From assembly GCA_947505025.1 (NCBI GenBank), contig CANNIJ010000023.1, positions 1 through 17,175 on the forward strand: a stretch of DNA of 17,175 nucleotides, given 5' to 3'. The position numbers and the translations under genes are program-made. The notes below the pieces were generated by a model. It made no database searches. It had not been told where the DNA came from and worked only from the letters and a program-made list of their open reading frames with translations. Below, piece by piece: positions 15,020-17,175 of the stretch. The DNA is from Legionellaceae bacterium. Its GTDB lineage: Bacteria > Pseudomonadota > Gammaproteobacteria > Legionellales > Legionellaceae. Numbering within the stretch: position 1 is the first letter of the stretch; every line of letters begins with the position of its first letter.

Positions 15020-16258
15020 ATGGCGGTCAAATTGTTTTATATTAAACAAAGAATCCTTGGCTGGATGTCCGCTAAGAGCCCAGCGTCTAATACTTTACTC
15101 GCCAACTTAGCATACCTGGACAACGAGGATGCAAAAAAACAGGCAGAAAAAAACCAATTTAACCCACTCAACAGTGCGGTCAAATCATATCAAGATCTCA
15201 TGCAAAGCCTCTCATTAGACGATTGGCACGCTGGTGCCTATGCTTTAAAAAGACTAAAAAAAGCCTCTAGATATGTAGAAAGAAATCACGGCAAACATTA
15301 TGATATATTTACGCTGCTTTTGAGCAAAATGAACGCAAAGGCATATGATGAGATTATAGACATATATGATCAAACATTTAGTCAGGATGATTGGCAGAAA
15401 GCTCGTGCTTATTTTGAAAAAAATTCAGATCAAACCTATTGTGGCCAGAACGAAGCCATGATGTATTCATATATAAAAACAAACAATGGAATCTTCAGGC
15501 GTAACTTAACCTTGGGCGCAGGCCACTATGGCCGGACTAAAGTTGGTATCGAAGAAACCGGCAGCAGATCTGTGGCTATAAAGAGACAGCATGGCAGAAA
15601 TAGCCCTGAATTGATGCAAAGGGAGGCGCTAATTAATTTGGATTTGGGAGTTGCGCAATCTGATCTGACAATCAGGCGAAACTGGGACGGTGGTGTATAC
15701 AAATACTATCAGAGTATGTTTAATTTAGGTTGTTCCTTAAAAAAGGTTTTGGCTGAAGGTATTAATGATAATGAACGTCTGGGTTACGCGATTCAATTAC
15801 TCCAGAAAGTAATCGAGTTACACTCTGGTGCTGCATCACTATCAAAGAAGCGATATGCACATCGCGATATCAAACCAGCCAACATAATGGTTGATCAGTC
15901 TGGTGGCTTACATCTGATAGATTTTGGCCTGACGATAGATTCTGGGTTGGATTTACAGCACTCACCTAGAGCCGGGACCAATTGCTACATGCCGCGTGAT
16001 CTTAATGATCCACAGACTATAATGGCAACACCATCGTATTTATTTGACGATAAGATTGCCACTTTAAGAACAATTATGCATCCCAATGAGTCTATACAGA
16101 GCATACTTAGACCACAACAATTACCAGATTTTTTGGCAGCAATGTTAGATACCAGTGATATCTCAAAGTGTATCAGTCAAAATGACACGCACACATTACC
16201 GGCTATTCTAGACTCACTCACGGCCTATCAGGCAGTAAATCTGGTTCTGGTTCTATAA
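15020..16258 (+). CDS. Eukaryotic-like Ser/Thr protein kinase with helical N-terminal region
   Basis: 412 residues from ATG 15020, chosen because AGGTG (15010-15014) lies 5 nt upstream and the predicted transcript start (about 15007) is after the alternative TTG at 15002. Residues 1-155 are polar and probably helical, with two similar DDW-containing stretches (LSLDDWHAGAYALK and FSQDDWQKARAYFEK). The kinase domain starts near 164: Gly-rich loop LGAGHYGRTKVG, VAIK with K188, probable alpha-C Glu E202, catalytic loop HRDIKPAN (H281, D283, K285, N288) and DFG at 301-303. All key catalytic residues are present, so it should be active. The APE motif is degenerate (GTNCYMPRD) and the C-lobe after DFG is short, about 110 residues. 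There is no signal peptide or membrane segment. It stands alone with its own promoter. Secretion as a host-directed effector is possible from the probable taxonomy, but no secretion signal can be shown. Confidence 0.85.
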   Translation: MAVKLFYIKQRILGWMSAKSPASNTLLANLAYLDNEDAKKQAEKNQFNPLNSAVKSYQDLMQSLSLDDWHAGAYALKRLKKASRYVERNHGKHYDIFTLLLSKMNAKAYDEIIDIYDQTFSQDDWQKARAYFEKNSDQTYCGQNEAMMYSYIKTNNGIFRRNLTLGAGHYGRTKVGIEETGSRSVAIKRQHGRNSPELMQREALINLDLGVAQSDLTIRRNWDGGVYKYYQSMFNLGCSLKKVLAEGINDNERLGYAIQLLQKVIELHSGAASLSKKRYAHRDIKPANIMVDQSGGLHLIDFGLTIDSGLDLQHSPRAGTNCYMPRDLNDPQTIMATPSYLFDDKIATLRTIMHPNESIQSILRPQQLPDFLAAMLDTSDISKCISQNDTHTLPAILDSLTAYQAVNLVLVL

Positions 16259-16299
16259 TAAATTGCTTGTATTTTTTAATGTATGGGCATCAATAATTA

Positions 16300-16377
16300 G
16301 ACTTTGGACAAACTGATCGGGCCAGGGCACGCTCACGGGCACTGGCACGTAACCCCAGATCTTATTTGTCCAAAGTC
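16300..16377. repeat. 78-bp element with perfect 13-bp inverted ends
   Basis: GACTTTGGACAAA (16300-16312) is matched exactly by its reverse complement at 16365-16377. The interior is G+C-rich compared with the surroundings and contains GGCAC three times and a nested GCCAG/CTGGC pair. It could be a small non-autonomous mobile element, a structured RNA or a relic. I see no target-site duplication. Confidence 0.6.
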
Positions 16378-16416
16378 CAAGAGGAAGCACGCGATCTCAC
16401 TCAACCTCAAAGGCCC

Positions 16417-16432
16417 AGGGCTATCAAGCCCT
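16417..16432. repeat. 6-bp hairpin downstream of fumC
   Basis: AGGGCT, ATCA, AGCCCT: a perfect G+C-rich stem with a 4-nt loop. It lies about 45 nt after the fumC stop on the minus strand, and a further AGGGCT copy lies beside it (complement of 16435-16440). No T-run follows in either direction, so a terminator role is only tentative. Confidence 0.4.
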
Positions 16433-16477
16433 AGAGCCCTGAATGAGTTGCACTGGATATCGATACGAATTATTTGT

Positions 16478-17175
16478 TCACAGATGATCCAGGCCCAACA
16501 TTTCTTCTGGTTTGACGTAACGCTGAAATTCTTCAGCAGTTAAAAATCCCAGCTGGATCGCAGCAGCTTGTAAGCTTAAATTATCTTCATGGGCGGTTTT
16601 AGCAATTTTTGCAGCTTTATCGTAGCCAATATGTTGATTAAGTGCCGTGACTAACATCAAAGAGTTGCGCAGATTATATTGGATTTTATCCAGGTTAGGG
16701 TGTATGTCTTGGACACAATACTTTTGGAATGCATTGCAACTATCTGCCAATATACCAATGGAGTGTAATACGTTCATAATAATCACGGGTTTAAAGACAT
16801 TGAGCTCAAAATTACCTTGACTATCAGCAACCGCTACAGTGGTATCATTGCCGATTACTTGTACGCAAACCATAGTCATGGCCTCAGCTTGTGTTGGATT
16901 AACTTTACCTGGCATGATCGATGAGCCGGGCTCATTCTCAGGTAATATCAATTCACCAATTCCGCCGCGCGGACCGCTAGCTAACCAGCGTATGTCATTG
17001 GCAATTTTCATTAACGCACATGCTAATATTTTCAATGCACTGTGTGCTGCGACCATGGGTTCATGTGATGCTAGTGCGGCAAATTTATTGGGTGCAGATA
17101 TAAATGGTAAGCCAGTAATACTTGCAATATGCTCTGCAGCTTTGGTTGCGAAATTTTTGGGTGCATTTAAACCAG
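16478..17175 (-). CDS. fumC: FumC, class II fumarate hydratase (3' part)
   Basis: 231 C-terminal residues of the roughly 465 expected; the gene starts beyond the right edge. Class II fumarase hydrates fumarate to L-malate in the TCA cycle without an iron-sulfur cluster. The superfamily signature GSSIMPGKVN is at complement 16898-16927, preceded by GELILPENEP and followed by PTQAEAM. This is the fumarase form, not the aspartase form (which has PAKVNP). The C-terminal domain ends LTAEEFQRYVKPEEMLGLDHL, as in fumarases. The visible part has no frameshift or missing key residue. It is convergent with the kinase gene, with a 219-bp gap. Confidence 0.95.
   Translation of the reverse strand, partial: GLNAPKNFATKAAEHIASITGLPFISAPNKFAALASHEPMVAAHSALKILACALMKIANDIRWLASGPRGGIGELILPENEPGSSIMPGKVNPTQAEAMTMVCVQVIGNDTTVAVADSQGNFELNVFKPVIIMNVLHSIGILADSCNAFQKYCVQDIHPNLDKIQYNLRNSLMLVTALNQHIGYDKAAKIAKTAHEDNLSLQAAAIQLGFLTAEEFQRYVKPEEMLGLDHL

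Noticed and set aside
16304..16543. 79-codon plus-strand ORF between kinase and fumC
   Set aside because: It reads through the G+C-rich inverted-repeat island and then antisense into the fumC end, has no ribosome-binding site, and its composition is not protein-like.
1..17175. CRISPR array, tRNA or rRNA genes, transposase genes
   Set aside because: I looked for regularly spaced short repeats, cloverleaf signatures and transposase motifs on both strands and found none that hold up.

Overview
The window reads as AT-rich chromosomal DNA of a gammaproteobacterium. The core genes (GlmU, Hfq, ParC, class II fumarase) look gammaproteobacterial. The low G+C, together with a eukaryotic-type Ser/Thr kinase gene standing alone, resembles host-associated Legionellales (Legionella/Coxiella relatives). 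That placement is an inference; no rRNA or species marker is present.

Layout, left to right. (1) 1-1013, minus strand: the 5' part of glmU, running off the left edge. (2) 1014-1242: an intergenic region with a strong sigma70-type promoter (TTGACA, 17 bp, TATAAA) pointing right and a possible 22-codon leader ORF. (3) 1243-12098, plus strand: seven consecutive genes. Six encode outer-membrane porins of the OprO/OprP phosphate-selective type, each about 550 residues, ordered A-B-C-A'-B'-C'. This is a three-gene cassette of about 5.1-5.2 kb present twice in tandem and now well diverged. The seventh encodes a secreted thioredoxin/TlpA-like protein with a CEPC active site. (4) 12103-14681, minus strand: parC followed by a short, divergent hfq. 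Hfq converges on the redoxin gene with only 4 bp between them. (5) 14682-15019: a 338-bp divergent promoter region. (6) 15020-16258, plus strand: a eukaryotic-like protein kinase with an intact P-loop, VAIK, HRD and DFG motifs behind a helical N-terminal region. (7) 16259-16477: an intergenic region with a G+C-richer segment and a perfect 13-bp inverted repeat. (8) 16478-17175, minus strand: the 3' part of fumC, running off the right edge.

The most notable part is the porin array. All six proteins have a signal peptide, a charged, probably helical segment before the barrel, and a C-terminal Phe as expected of a BAM substrate. All carry a pair of cysteines in the last predicted surface loop, and three of the six carry a second loop pair. 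A periplasmic thiol-disulfide protein at the end of the same run suggests, but does not prove, a disulfide-stabilised porin family made with its own redox partner. All six porin genes start with GTG and the redoxin gene with TTG. A/B-type porins keep an RRLRP/RRIRP motif at the first barrel strands. C-type porins have NHIAP there instead, so the cassette probably combines two kinds of pore.
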